Positions 16,891-26,206 of a DNA stretch of 64,000 bases are shown here, one piece after another. This DNA is from an uncultured Rhodopila sp. (lineage in GTDB: Bacteria > Pseudomonadota > Alphaproteobacteria > Acetobacterales > Acetobacteraceae). Each line of letters begins with the position of its first letter. Position 1 is the stretch's first letter. Both the position numbers and the translations under genes were made by a program. The stretch is taken from positions 29,992 through 93,991 of the forward strand of contig NZ_CAIWTY010000034.1 of NCBI RefSeq assembly GCF_903915725.1. The letters run 5' to 3'. The notes beneath the pieces were generated by a model. That model saw nothing but the letters and a program-made list of their open reading frames with translations. It searched no databases and had not been told where the DNA came from.

Positions 16891-18690
16891 ATGCCCAACG
16901 CCTTCGACCCCAACAACCCGCCCTTCGACCGGCTGACCGGGCCGGAGATGGAGACCCTGCGCAAGGCGCTCGACATCGGCTATTTCCGGCCGGGCGAAAC
17001 CATCATCGCCCAGGGCGCGCCCGCGGAAGCGCTCTACGTCGTCATCAAGGGCGTCGTTGAAGAACGCGACGGCGACGAGGTCACCGGCCTGCTCGGTCCC
17101 AAGGACTCCTTCGACGGCCGCGCCCTGGTACACGGGGAGAGCGGCAGCGCCTTTGCCGCCCGTGAGGAGACTCTGTGCTACGTTCTGCCCAAGGCGGTGG
17201 CGCTGGCCCTGGTGCACGACAACCCGCGCTTTGCCGCGTTCTTCTATCTTGAACTGTCTCGCAAGCTCGACGCCCTGGCGCGTGAGGATGAGGACAGCCG
17301 CGTCGGCACGCTGATGCGCGCCCGGGTCCGCGACATGAGCCTGTATCCGGCCTCGTTCATCGATGCCGACGACACCATCGAAACCGCCGGCCGCCGCATG
17401 CGCGACGTCAATACCAACGCCCTGTTCGTGCGCAACGGCGACCAGATCGGCTTCATTACGGGAATGAATTTATCCAAGGCGCTGGTGCTGGACCGCATGC
17501 CGCTCGATGCGCCGGTGGCGCCGATCGTGCATTACAATGTGATTTCTTTGGCGCCGGATGACTTCATCTACTCGGCGCTGATCCTGATGACCAAGACCAA
17601 CAAGCGCCGGGTCGCGGTGCATGATGGCAAATCCTATATCGGCATCCTGGAAGACATCGAGCTGCTGAGCTACCTGACCGGCAACACGCAGATGGTGGCA
17701 GGCCGGATCGATCGCGCCGTCGCGGTGCCGGAACTGATCACCGCGGCCCGGGAAATAGGCGAGCAGGTGCGCATGCTGCGCCGCCAGGCGGTTAAGGTGG
17801 AGGCAGTGGCGGAAATCGTCTCCGACCTCAATCGCCGGCTGTTCGCCAAACTGTTCGACCTGATCGCGCCGCGCGCGCTGCGCACCGGCGCCTGCCTGGT
17901 GGTGATGGGGAGCGAGGGCCGCGGCGAGCAGACCGTGCGAACCGACCAGGACAACGCCCTGATCCTGGCCGCACCGGTGGAGGAGGCGGTGCTGGACAAG
18001 TTCCGCCACGACTTCACCGCGGCGCTGGAAAGCTTTGGCTTTGCCCCCTGCCCCGGCAACGTGATGGTGCGCAACCCGGCCTGGTCGCAGACTGTGGACG
18101 CCTACACGACGATGTTCCACCACTGGGTGGCGATGCCGGACGAGCACTCGCACATGAACGTGGCGATCCTGTACGATGCCGTCGCGGTGGCAGGCGACGC
18201 GAAGCTGCTGGCGCGGACCAAGGCGGAACTGATGGAGACGGTGCGCGGCCGCAGCGCCTTCATGGTGCATTTCGCCCGCGCGATCGACGCCTTCCCGATG
18301 GCGCTCGGCTTCTTCAACAAGCTGGTTGCTCGCGACGGCCAGGGCGACGCGGTGGATTTGAAGAAGGGCGGCATCTTCCCGATCGTGCATGGCGTGCGCA
18401 GCCTGGCGCTGGAGCGCGGGCTGACCGAAACCAACACCGCCGCCCGCATCCAGCGGCTGGTGGAAATCGGCACGTTCAAAGCCGATTTCGGGCGGGAACT
18501 GACGCAGTCGCTGTATTTCCTGATGACCCTGCGGCTGGATGCGAAACTCACCGCCGCCGGCACGTCGGGGGCGCTGGTGCGGCCGGCGGACCTGTCGAGC
18601 ACGCAGCGCGACCTGCTGCGCGACGCGTTCCAGGTGGTCAAGCAGTTTCGGGAGATCGTGCGCCGGCACTTCAACCTCGGCGCGTTTTGA
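16891..18690 (+). CDS. cNMP-binding/CBS/DUF294 nucleotidyltransferase-like signalling protein
   Basis: 599 aa. Domain order: cyclic-nucleotide-binding fold (about 10-125), CBS pair (about 150-275), DUF294 nucleotidyltransferase-like domain with GSEGRGEQTVRTDQDNAL (about 345-362, resembling the GlnD active site) and the DUF294 C-terminal helical domain. This family is commonly linked to actP and a DnaQ-like exonuclease and is thought to sense carbon or nucleotide state, but its reaction is not established. The upstream GGGGGGAGG is an unusually strong Shine-Dalgarno. Confidence 0.88.
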   Translation: MPNAFDPNNPPFDRLTGPEMETLRKALDIGYFRPGETIIAQGAPAEALYVVIKGVVEERDGDEVTGLLGPKDSFDGRALVHGESGSAFAAREETLCYVLPKAVALALVHDNPRFAAFFYLELSRKLDALAREDEDSRVGTLMRARVRDMSLYPASFIDADDTIETAGRRMRDVNTNALFVRNGDQIGFITGMNLSKALVLDRMPLDAPVAPIVHYNVISLAPDDFIYSALILMTKTNKRRVAVHDGKSYIGILEDIELLSYLTGNTQMVAGRIDRAVAVPELITAAREIGEQVRMLRRQAVKVEAVAEIVSDLNRRLFAKLFDLIAPRALRTGACLVVMGSEGRGEQTVRTDQDNALILAAPVEEAVLDKFRHDFTAALESFGFAPCPGNVMVRNPAWSQTVDAYTTMFHHWVAMPDEHSHMNVAILYDAVAVAGDAKLLARTKAELMETVRGRSAFMVHFARAIDAFPMALGFFNKLVARDGQGDAVDLKKGGIFPIVHGVRSLALERGLTETNTAARIQRLVEIGTFKADFGRELTQSLYFLMTLRLDAKLTAAGTSGALVRPADLSSTQRDLLRDAFQVVKQFREIVRRHFNLGAF

Positions 18691-18711
18691 TGCCGACGAC
18701 GACGCCATCGT

Positions 18712-18770
18712 CATGCCGACGGAGGTCGGCATCCACGCCTGTCGATGCAGCAGAAAAAGGCGTGGATGGC
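18712..18770. repeat. REP-like double hairpin, copy 1
   Basis: Hairpin GCCGAC-GGAG-GTCGGC, followed by a second stem whose arms ATCCACGCC and GGCGTGGAT are about 20 bases apart. The first 29 bases are identical to a copy at 57794. It lies between the DUF294 gene and the exonuclease gene, a typical intergenic location for a dispersed chromosomal repeat. Confidence 0.7.
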
Positions 18771-18840
18771 TGCCCTACGGCCGCCATGGCGGTGAAAGTG
18801 ACTACGCCGGTGGCTCGAACACAACGCGGGCAGGTGTGAC

Positions 18841-19512
18841 ATGATCCCGCGCGCGCTGAAGCGGCTGTTCCATCAGATCAGCATTGGCGACCAGTCCTAC
18901 CGGTTCATGTTCGATCCCGGCCCGCCGGACGAGGCAGTGGCGTTCGATTGCGAAACCACCGGCTTGGACGTGCGGCGCGACGACATCATCTCCATCGCCG
19001 CGGTCAGGATTCGCGGCAACCGCATTCTGACCAGCGAGCGGTTCGAAGCGGTGGCGCGGCCGGAAGCCGCGATGAAGATCGATTCGATCAAGGTGCATCG
19101 CCTGCGGGAGATGGATGTCGGCGCCGGGGAGCGCATCGAGGCGATCATCCCGCGCTTCCTGCATTTCGTCGCCGGGCGGCCGCTGATTGGCTACTACGTC
19201 GATTTCGACGTCCGCATGGTGGACAAATACCTGCGCGGGCTGATTGGTATCGAACTGCCGAACCCGATGATCGAAGTGTCGAAGCTGTATTACGAACGTA
19301 AATACAGCGATGCGCCGCCCGGCACGACTGTCGATCTTTCGTTCGCTGCGATCATGCGGGATTTGGATCTGCCGGCGCTGGACCAGCACGATGCCTTCAA
19401 CGACGCGCTGATGACGGCGATGATGTATCTGCGGCTGAAGGATATGAAGCAGCGGGGGGTGCGGATCGCTCGCACGCGGGAGGTGGACAGGCCGCAGACG
19501 ACAATCGGGTGA
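18841..19512 (+). CDS. DnaQ-like 3'-5' exonuclease
   Basis: 223 aa DEDDh exonuclease: Exo I FDCETTGLD (about 38-46), Exo II YYVDFDVRMV, Exo III HDAFNDALMT with the catalytic His and Asp. The length suits a stand-alone epsilon-like protein rather than the main dnaQ. It forms the common actP - DUF294 - exonuclease gene neighbourhood, although a REP element separates it from the DUF294 gene. It removes 3' nucleotides from DNA or RNA; the physiological substrate is unknown. Confidence 0.88.
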   Translation: MIPRALKRLFHQISIGDQSYRFMFDPGPPDEAVAFDCETTGLDVRRDDIISIAAVRIRGNRILTSERFEAVARPEAAMKIDSIKVHRLREMDVGAGERIEAIIPRFLHFVAGRPLIGYYVDFDVRMVDKYLRGLIGIELPNPMIEVSKLYYERKYSDAPPGTTVDLSFAAIMRDLDLPALDQHDAFNDALMTAMMYLRLKDMKQRGVRIARTREVDRPQTTIG

Positions 19513-19536
19513 TGGCGAAGGCGCCCGCGTCCCATT

Positions 19537-19562
19537 GTCATGCCGGCACGGGCCGGCATGAC
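19537..19562. terminator. perfect 11-bp hairpin between convergent genes
   Basis: Arms GTCATGCCGGC and GCCGGCATGAC with an ACGG loop, placed between the exonuclease stop (19512) and the satP stop (19582). Its position suits a bidirectional stop or REP-type mRNA end. There is no T-run. Confidence 0.5.
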
Positions 19563-19581
19563 GGGGATGTAGAGTTTTCTG

Positions 19582-20175
19582 TTACGCCGCCTTGTGCAGG
19601 CCGAGCGAAGCGACCGGCTTCGGGGCCGGAGCGCCGACGGGCAGCACGACGTGGCCGTGCGTCTCGTTGATGATCTCGGCGGCTGCCAGGTAGAAGGCCA
19701 GCAGCGCGGTGAGCAGGCCAAAGTAGCCGCCCACCGTCTTCAGTTCCGGTATGGCGAACAGGTCCGCTGCGGCCAGCAGGAAGAAGGTGATCACCAGCAC
19801 GAGGAAGATCGCCTGCAAGGCGCGGTTGAGCGCCAGGGTGCCGACGAACATTGCCAGCGAGAACACGCCCCAGGCCGCCAGCCACCAACCGACGAAACCG
19901 GCCGGCACGGTGGCGTGCGGGAAGAATTCAAGGAACAGGGCAAAAGTCCACCAGAACGCGCCATAGGCGCAGAAGGCGACAAAGCCGAAGGTGTTGCCGC
20001 GCGGCATCTCCATCAAACCAGCGCAGAACTGAGCCGTACCGCCGAAGGCGAACGCTGTCGCGAGTACCAGGGGGATCGACGTGCCGGTGTAATAGCCGGC
20101 ATTCACCAGGCTCAACAACCAGGTCGTCAAAGCAAAGCCGGTCAGCCCGAGCGGGGCCGGATTGGCTAGTTTCAT
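19582..20175 (-). CDS. satP: acetate/succinate transporter (GPR1/FUN34/YaaH family)
   Basis: 197 aa with six transmembrane helices and the family signature NPAPLGL at the N-terminus. The ATG at 20175 is preceded by GGAGG eight bases upstream and is chosen over a TTG five codons earlier. It is an inner-membrane channel or symporter for acetate and succinate. Together with actP, encoded convergently 2.7 kb away, it points to acetate as an important carbon source. The 250 bp upstream (20191-20443) shows no gene I can support. Confidence 0.92.
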   Translation of the reverse strand: MKLANPAPLGLTGFALTTWLLSLVNAGYYTGTSIPLVLATAFAFGGTAQFCAGLMEMPRGNTFGFVAFCAYGAFWWTFALFLEFFPHATVPAGFVGWWLAAWGVFSLAMFVGTLALNRALQAIFLVLVITFFLLAAADLFAIPELKTVGGYFGLLTALLAFYLAAAEIINETHGHVVLPVGAPAPKPVASLGLHKAA

Positions 20176-20443
20176 AGTCATTTCCTCCAATTTCTACCGA
20201 TACCGGCTGACGCTCATGGCCGGACGGCCGCAGTCGGCCATGCCGGCAAATTCCATGACGGCGGCTGTCACGTCTTTGACGTGGATCAACGACTGTTACG
20301 TCGGGCACGTCTTTCAACACGGCGGGTGTGCCATGGCTTCGCACGAGCAGTCATGCCAAGGATGCCCATGACGTCAATACTACCGAGTAGCGCCCGGCAC
20401 CCGGGAAGCCGATGCGCGCACGAGCCATCCGGAGACGCCTTGG

Positions 20444-22222
20444 CTAGCGATTACGGCCCAGAGCCGCCTTGATCTCATCCAGATGGTCCAACGCCGCCTG
20501 ATGTCCGGCCGCGATCACCTTCTCATGCGCGTTCCAGTCAAAAATCCCGATATCTCCCACCGCCGGTTTCAGCAGCACGTCGCGGCCGTCGCGGATCGGG
20601 TTTGCCGCCGTGTCGCTGCCGATGGTGCCGACACGCCACAGCAGATCCAAAATACCCGGCAGCCCGGTCTCGCCAGCCGATCGCGCGTCCCGTTCCGACG
20701 ATCCCACGTCCACCGCGATCACCGACGCCACCCCGAACCCGTGAATCCCCTCGATCGGCATGTTGTTCAGCACGCCGCCATCAACATAAACCGCGTTGCC
20801 TTCCAGTATCGGCGGGCAAATCCCCGGCACCGCGGTCGTCGCCCGCAACCAGGTCACCAGCGGCCCGGTCCGGTGCACCGCCGAAACACCCTCGGTGATA
20901 TTGGTCGAGACGCAGAACAGCGGTATCGGCGCATCCTCGATCGTCATGGTCCCGAAGCAGTGGCCGAGCGTCCGGACAAACGCCCGCTCGGAATACAGCG
21001 CCGTCCAGGGCACCGCGAAATCCGAAAACTTTCGCCGGTTGAATGCCATGGCCAGGGCGCGGACGGTGGTCGCGAGATTCCATTCCAATGCACACACCGC
21101 AGAAACGATGGCGCCGACGCTGGTGCCGCCGACAGCGTCGATCTGGATGTCATGCTCCCTTAGCGCATGGATGACGCCGATATGCGCCAGCGCCTTGGCA
21201 CCGCCGCCGGACAGCACCAGGCCGAGCCCGCGCTCGGCGATCAGGCGGCTCGCGCGTTCAATATCGGCGAAAGAACGAATATGAAAATGCCGGCTTGGGT
21301 GCACCGCCGCCAGCCAGCCGGTGGTTTTCCCCGGCACGATTGCGTCCTGCCACAGCAGCATCAGCGCCAGCGGCGTGGTATGCGGAACGTCCATCCGAAC
21401 CGGCCCCGGTTCGGCATCACCGTTCGCCACCAGCACGACACGGTCACTTTGCCGGACGCAGAACCGCGTCCACGCCGTCGGATCGCCGTCCGCTTGCAGC
21501 AGGACGAAATCCGAGTGCTTTTCTATGTCGGAGAACCACGCCGAGGTTCGTTCTGATTTTTGCTTGCTAGCAACGATCACAACCGTGCCGAAGGCCTCCA
21601 GGCAAGCGGCAATCTTTTGGACCACCGGCCTGATGTCGGTCGCGTCATCCGCCGGCACGAAGCAAAATGTGTGACATTTCGGCAGCTTCGCCGACGCCGC
21701 CTGGCCGCGCTGGAGCCTTTGCACGGCGCCGGAACAGACCGCCAGCAAAACGCCATGGCAGCGCGCCGCCGCCGCATGCAGATCGGCTTTTGATATTCGC
21801 AAGACCTCGCTGTTGCGCAGCGCCCGAACGCCGACCGTGTGGGCTTCGCCGGTGAAGAACCCGACGTCTCCGATGACATCTCCGGCGCCAAACCGGTCGA
21901 GCATGTCTTGCCCGCGTCCAGCCGCCCGGAAAGCACCGAACTGGCCGGTCATGACGATATACACCGCCTCCGGCTGCTCGCCTTCCAGGATCAACGTCGT
22001 CCCGCCGGGCACCGACATCAGCGAGCAGATCGAGGTCAATGCTTCGATCGATTTGCCATCCGCGAGAGGAAACGCCGCGCGCAGATCGCGGGCGCGCTCG
22101 GCCAGCGTGTTGTCTTCCTCAGCGCGGCGGGCCGCGGAAAGGGGATGCCGGTACAGCCAGCCGTCCGGGGTCCGCGCATGCAGCTTGAGACTGTTCAAAA
22201 GTCGCGTGGTCCTGTCAGACAT
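20444..22222 (-). CDS. cNMP-binding patatin-like phospholipase (NTE/RssA type)
   Basis: 592 aa. An N-terminal cyclic-nucleotide-binding domain (about 40-160, with GDVIGDVGFFTGE) and a middle region like the NTE linker (160-330) are followed by a patatin domain: oxyanion loop SGGGAKALAHIG, nucleophile Ser in GTSVG, and catalytic Asp in DGGVLNN. It is a serine lipase or lysophospholipase on membrane lipids, possibly regulated by nucleotide binding. It stands alone on the minus strand with 270 bp upstream that holds no recognised gene. Confidence 0.9.
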   Translation of the reverse strand: MSDRTTRLLNSLKLHARTPDGWLYRHPLSAARRAEEDNTLAERARDLRAAFPLADGKSIEALTSICSLMSVPGGTTLILEGEQPEAVYIVMTGQFGAFRAAGRGQDMLDRFGAGDVIGDVGFFTGEAHTVGVRALRNSEVLRISKADLHAAAARCHGVLLAVCSGAVQRLQRGQAASAKLPKCHTFCFVPADDATDIRPVVQKIAACLEAFGTVVIVASKQKSERTSAWFSDIEKHSDFVLLQADGDPTAWTRFCVRQSDRVVLVANGDAEPGPVRMDVPHTTPLALMLLWQDAIVPGKTTGWLAAVHPSRHFHIRSFADIERASRLIAERGLGLVLSGGGAKALAHIGVIHALREHDIQIDAVGGTSVGAIVSAVCALEWNLATTVRALAMAFNRRKFSDFAVPWTALYSERAFVRTLGHCFGTMTIEDAPIPLFCVSTNITEGVSAVHRTGPLVTWLRATTAVPGICPPILEGNAVYVDGGVLNNMPIEGIHGFGVASVIAVDVGSSERDARSAGETGLPGILDLLWRVGTIGSDTAANPIRDGRDVLLKPAVGDIGIFDWNAHEKVIAAGHQAALDHLDEIKAALGRNR

Positions 22223-22493
22223 CAGACCCCTTCGTCACCACCGAATCGTATGCGTGGTAACTCACCCAGCTATAGCGGGTTTGCAGTATGAGAAGCCACG
22301 AAGAACCCGCGCTCCCAATTGTTCGTTATCGACAGCGGATTCCCTGCCGATCGGCGGTCAATAAGACGTGGTGGACGCCGTTCGGCTTACACCGCGCCGC
22401 CAAAGGGGTTGCAGGTGATGGGGTGTGGCGGACTTTGTCCAACGCGCGAAGGCTCAGCGCCGATCGGCTTTCCGGTTCCTCCAGCGCGCCTGT

Positions 22494-23561
22494 TCAGCCG
22501 CCGGGCGCCTTCCAGATGTTGCGCTCTTGCATCAGCCTGACCTGTCGATCGATAACGTCTCTCTTATAGTCGGCGTGACGGCCGGGGATCGTGTCGGCGT
22601 ACAGGTTTTTCGGGTAAATCGGCTGCTCGTAAATGATCTGCGCCAGTTCCGCGCGGATGTCCTTGGCCCAGTTGGTCACCTGGGCGCTCTGCCGATGGTG
22701 CCGCAACGCCTCGATATTGATCACGCCGGCAACGAACGTGGAGCCGTTGGTGTCGCGCTGCTTGCCGGCGATTGCGCCGCGATAATCCACGATCATCGAC
22801 TGCCCGCCGCCCGCGTCGATCGGCGTTTCGCTGTCGGGATAAAGGTGGTAGCCGCCGATATTAGGCGCTACGACATACATATTGTTCTCCAGCGCTCGCG
22901 CCCGGTTGGAGATCTCGAAGAAATCGTTTTCCGTGAACGGCGCCGGCAGGGAGGCGCGGTAAACCACTTCCGCGCCATTCAGCGCGAGGCCCCGGCCGTT
23001 CTCGGGGTAGCTGCCCTCCATCGCCATCATGATCCCAAGCCGGCCGATGGCGGTGTCGGCGACCGGCCAGAACGCCTGCAAGGTGCGGCCGTATTTCTCG
23101 ATCCACCAATCGAACACGTCATGCGGGGAGACCGAGCGCTCGCACGGCAGCAGCGCCGAGATCTTGTAGTGCTTGAGAATAACATTGCCGTCCGGGTCGA
23201 CGATGAAGCCAACATTGAAAAACCGGTCCGGCCAGTCTTCGTGCCGCGCCTTGGCCTGGGCGATAATGAAGCAGCCCCACTGCCGGGCCAGACGGCCGAT
23301 GCGATCGGTTTCCGGGCCGGGGATGTCGATGGCGCAGGTGCGGGCGAACTCGGCATGATCGACGTCGAGAACCTCGTCGTTGAAGCCTTGCAGCGCGCCT
23401 TCGGGAATGGCGATCAGGCGGACCGGAATGTCGAGGTTGGACAGCCAGAACGCCGCCTTGGTCAGGCTTTCCAGGTGCTCGAGGTTCTTTCCCATGTCCT
23501 CGCGGCGGCGGATGCCCCAGAAGCTCGGGATCAGTTCGACGGCGGTATAGGGTTCAATCAT
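22494..23561 (-). CDS. nitrilase-fold (carbon-nitrogen hydrolase) protein lacking the catalytic Cys
   Basis: 355 aa. The CN-hydrolase fold is clear: the Glu of the triad is E54 (IPEGALQG), the Lys is K133 (HYKIS), and the elbow motif is GIMMAMEGSYPE. In related amidases that position reads ...IICDDGNYPE, so the nucleophilic Cys aligns with Ala180 here (codon GCG, clearly read). The downstream ALNGAEVV and ARALENNMYVVAPN motifs are kept. The fold is intact and the gene is not decayed, so it may be a binding protein or use another residue. It stands divergent from glutaminase, which may hint at amide or nitrogen metabolism. Confidence 0.8.
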   Translation of the reverse strand: MIEPYTAVELIPSFWGIRRREDMGKNLEHLESLTKAAFWLSNLDIPVRLIAIPEGALQGFNDEVLDVDHAEFARTCAIDIPGPETDRIGRLARQWGCFIIAQAKARHEDWPDRFFNVGFIVDPDGNVILKHYKISALLPCERSVSPHDVFDWWIEKYGRTLQAFWPVADTAIGRLGIMMAMEGSYPENGRGLALNGAEVVYRASLPAPFTENDFFEISNRARALENNMYVVAPNIGGYHLYPDSETPIDAGGGQSMIVDYRGAIAGKQRDTNGSTFVAGVINIEALRHHRQSAQVTNWAKDIRAELAQIIYEQPIYPKNLYADTIPGRHADYKRDVIDRQVRLMQERNIWKAPGG

Positions 23562-23730
23562 GCCATCCCCCGGGTAATCAATGCGTGGTAGGAATGGGGC
23601 ACCTCCGCGGCTATGGAGTCAACATCCCGGCGTAGCCACCGATCACGATGACACATTACCGGGACCGACCACCCATGCGGCGCGGATTTTGCTGATGTGT
23701 CGGCCTGGTTTATTTGGGAGGAAACAGAAA

Positions 23731-24729
23731 ATGGCGGAACCCAACCCTTTCAGCGCCGAACTCGACAACCTCATTGCCGCGCTGCATGGCGAACTGAAAG
23801 CCAACACCGCCGGGGAATTGGCCAGCTACATCCCGGAGCTGGCCAAGGTGCCCGCCGATTTGTTCGGCATTGCCGTGGCCGACCCGCGGGGCCGGGTGTC
23901 CAGTCTGGGCGACGCTGCCCATGAATTCACCATCCAATCCGTCGCAAAACCGTTCGCCTTCGCGATGCTTCTCGATACCATCGGCCGTGACGCAACCTAC
24001 CGCAGCGTTGGCGTGCAGCCGAGCGGGGATCCTTTCAACGCGATCGAACTCGATCCGCGCACGAACCGTCCGTTCAACCCCATGGTCAATGCCGGCGCGA
24101 TCGCGGTGTGCGGCCGCTTGCTACAGGCTTTGGGTCCGTCCGCCTTCGACCGGCTGAAGGCCAAACTCGGCGATGCCGCGGGAAGGCCGCTGGACATTGA
24201 CGAAGCGGTGTTCCGTTCAGAAAACGAAACCGGGCACCGGAACCGTGCGATCGGTCACTTGCTGCGCGCAGCCGGCGTCTTCGACGTTGACGTCGAGGCC
24301 GTCCTCGATTTGTATTTCCGGCAATGTTCCATCAAAGTCACCGCCATCGACCTGGCGATGATGGGCGTCACCCTCGCCAATGTCGGCACCAACCCGGTGA
24401 CGGGGCGCGAGGTCTTCGGTGTCGATCCGGTGCGCGACACGTTATCGGTGATGTTCACCTGCGGTATGTACAATGCGGCTGGGGAATGGTCCTGCCGGGT
24501 CGGACTACCCGCCAAAAGCGGCGTTGGCGGCGGCATCGTGGCGGTGGTCAATCGGCAGCTCGGCATCGGCGTGTTCTCGCCGCGGCTTGACGAGGCAGGC
24601 AATTCGGTGCGCGGGCAGCTCTGCTGCATCGGCCTCGCCGAGGATCTCGGCCTGCACGCCTTCGACAGCACCAACCCCGGATCGAATTTCCTGCGGGCAT
24701 GGGACCACGGGAGTAACAGCCGGAGGTAG
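23731..24729 (+). CDS. glsA: glutaminase
   Basis: 332 aa from ATG at 23731, preceded by GGGAGG; an in-frame ATG 50 codons upstream is rejected because the family starts here. Beta-lactamase-like serine-dependent glutaminase with the S-x-x-K catalytic motif in IQSVAKPF (about 70-77), then PFNPMVNAGAI and the C-terminal LPAKSGVGGGIV. It hydrolyses L-glutamine to glutamate and ammonia in the cytoplasm. Length is typical (about 310-330). Confidence 0.93.
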   Translation: MAEPNPFSAELDNLIAALHGELKANTAGELASYIPELAKVPADLFGIAVADPRGRVSSLGDAAHEFTIQSVAKPFAFAMLLDTIGRDATYRSVGVQPSGDPFNAIELDPRTNRPFNPMVNAGAIAVCGRLLQALGPSAFDRLKAKLGDAAGRPLDIDEAVFRSENETGHRNRAIGHLLRAAGVFDVDVEAVLDLYFRQCSIKVTAIDLAMMGVTLANVGTNPVTGREVFGVDPVRDTLSVMFTCGMYNAAGEWSCRVGLPAKSGVGGGIVAVVNRQLGIGVFSPRLDEAGNSVRGQLCCIGLAEDLGLHAFDSTNPGSNFLRAWDHGSNSRR

Positions 24730-24782
24730 ATTGCGATGCCGGGATGAACGCCGGCGTCCGGCCATACTTCGCCGTGGCGCCG

Positions 24783-26075
24783 CTACTTCCCGATGCAAAA
24801 CTGCCGGAATACCGTGTCCAGGATATCCTCCACACCGACATGGCCGGTGATTCGCCCCAACTCGCGCATCGCCAGGCGCAGATCCTCTCCCCGCAACTCC
24901 GGCAGTTCGGCCCGTTCGGCGTCTTCCAGGTGACCTGACGCTGCCAACAGCGCCGCCCGGTGCCGCGCCCGGGTCAATGGCGGAGCGCCCCGGGATTCCG
25001 TCATCCACCGCGCCGTGGAAGCGAGACCATTGCGAAGGTCAGCCATCCCCTCCCCTGTCTTCGCGCTGATCCGCACTGCCCCCGCCGGGCCTGGCAGTCC
25101 CATATCGGCTTTGTTCGCGACCAGAACGTGCCGGTCCGAGCCCGCCGGAACCGCTTCAGCCCCCGCCTCTACCACCGTCAGGACCAAATCGGCGTCCTCC
25201 GCCCTGGCCAGCGCCCGGCGAACCCCTTCCGCCTCGATGCTGTCCGTCGTCTCCCGCAAGCCGGCAGTATCGACCAGTGTCACCGGCACCCCGCCGAGGA
25301 CAACGCGGGTCTCCAACGCATCCCGGGTGGTGCCGGGAACTGCCGAGACGATCGCTACGTCGCGTTCGGCCAAAGCGTTGATCAGAGTGGATTTTCCGAC
25401 ATTGGGTGCGCCCGTGATGGCGAAATACAGCCCCTCCCGCAGCTTCTCCCCACGTCCGGCATCGTCCAGATGATCGCGGATCTCCGCCCGGACGGCACGC
25501 AAGGTCGCCAGAAGCTGGTCCTCCACTTCCGGAGGCAGGTCCTCGTCCGGGAAATCGATCAGCGCCTCCTGATACGCCAATATCCCCCGCAGACGGTCCG
25601 CCCAGTCCTGGTAGATCGCGCCGAGCGCCCCCTCCATCTGGCGCAACGCCTGGCGCCGCTGCGCCTCGGTCTCCGCGGAGATCAGGTCATGCACCGCCTC
25701 CGCCTCGACCAGATCCATACGGCCGTTCAGGAACGCCCGCCGGGTAAACTCCCCCGGTTCGGCCGGACGCAGGCCAGCCGCGACCAGAGCATCCGCGACC
25801 CCTTCGATCACCGCACGGCCGCCATGCAAATGAAGCTCGGCGCAATCTTCACCGGTATAAGTGCCAGGGCCGGGGAACCACAGGACGAGCGCCTGATCCA
25901 ACACGTCGCCCGACGCATCGCGCAACCGCCGCAGCGAGGCATGGCGTGGAACCGGCGTCGCGCCGCAGCAAAGCGCGGCTGTTGCCTGCCTGGCGCTTGG
26001 CCCGCTGATCCGCATCACCGCAATGGCGGCGCGGGCGGAGCCGGACGCGAGGGCAAAAATCGTATCATCGCTCAT
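24783..26075 (-). CDS. mnmE: tRNA uridine-5-carboxymethylaminomethyl modification GTPase
   Basis: 430 aa from ATG at 26075 (MSDDTIFALASG). N-terminal folate-binding domain, helical domain, inserted G domain (G1 GAPNVGKST, G3 DTAG, G4 NKAD) and the conserved C-terminal CIGK with the essential Cys. With MnmG it installs cmnm5 at U34 of certain tRNAs. It is convergent with glsA and divergent from bchE; the usual mnmG/rsmG/parAB neighbourhood is absent. All key motifs are present. Confidence 0.95.
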   Translation of the reverse strand: MSDDTIFALASGSARAAIAVMRISGPSARQATAALCCGATPVPRHASLRRLRDASGDVLDQALVLWFPGPGTYTGEDCAELHLHGGRAVIEGVADALVAAGLRPAEPGEFTRRAFLNGRMDLVEAEAVHDLISAETEAQRRQALRQMEGALGAIYQDWADRLRGILAYQEALIDFPDEDLPPEVEDQLLATLRAVRAEIRDHLDDAGRGEKLREGLYFAITGAPNVGKSTLINALAERDVAIVSAVPGTTRDALETRVVLGGVPVTLVDTAGLRETTDSIEAEGVRRALARAEDADLVLTVVEAGAEAVPAGSDRHVLVANKADMGLPGPAGAVRISAKTGEGMADLRNGLASTARWMTESRGAPPLTRARHRAALLAASGHLEDAERAELPELRGEDLRLAMRELGRITGHVGVEDILDTVFRQFCIGK

Positions 26076-26136
26076 CGCGTAACCATAGCGGCTTTCGCGC
26101 CGCCCTGAACCGCCCCGGCTGCTTAATCTATTGCCT

Positions 26137-26150
26137 TTGATCTGCGTCAA
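26137..26150. promoter_or_regulatory. FNR/FnrL-like box upstream of bchE
   Basis: TTGAT-CTGC-GTCAA, one mismatch from the FNR consensus TTGAT-N4-ATCAA, with the dyad centre about 63 bases upstream of the bchE start. FnrL control of bchE is known in other purple bacteria, and this position would suit activation under low oxygen. It is also 62 bases upstream of mnmE, so the target gene is inferred from biology. Confidence 0.5.
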
Positions 26151-26206
26151 TGTCAGGTGTCACCCCGACCGTCAACCATGCTTGACAGATCGGGAGGTCA
26201 TTCAGC

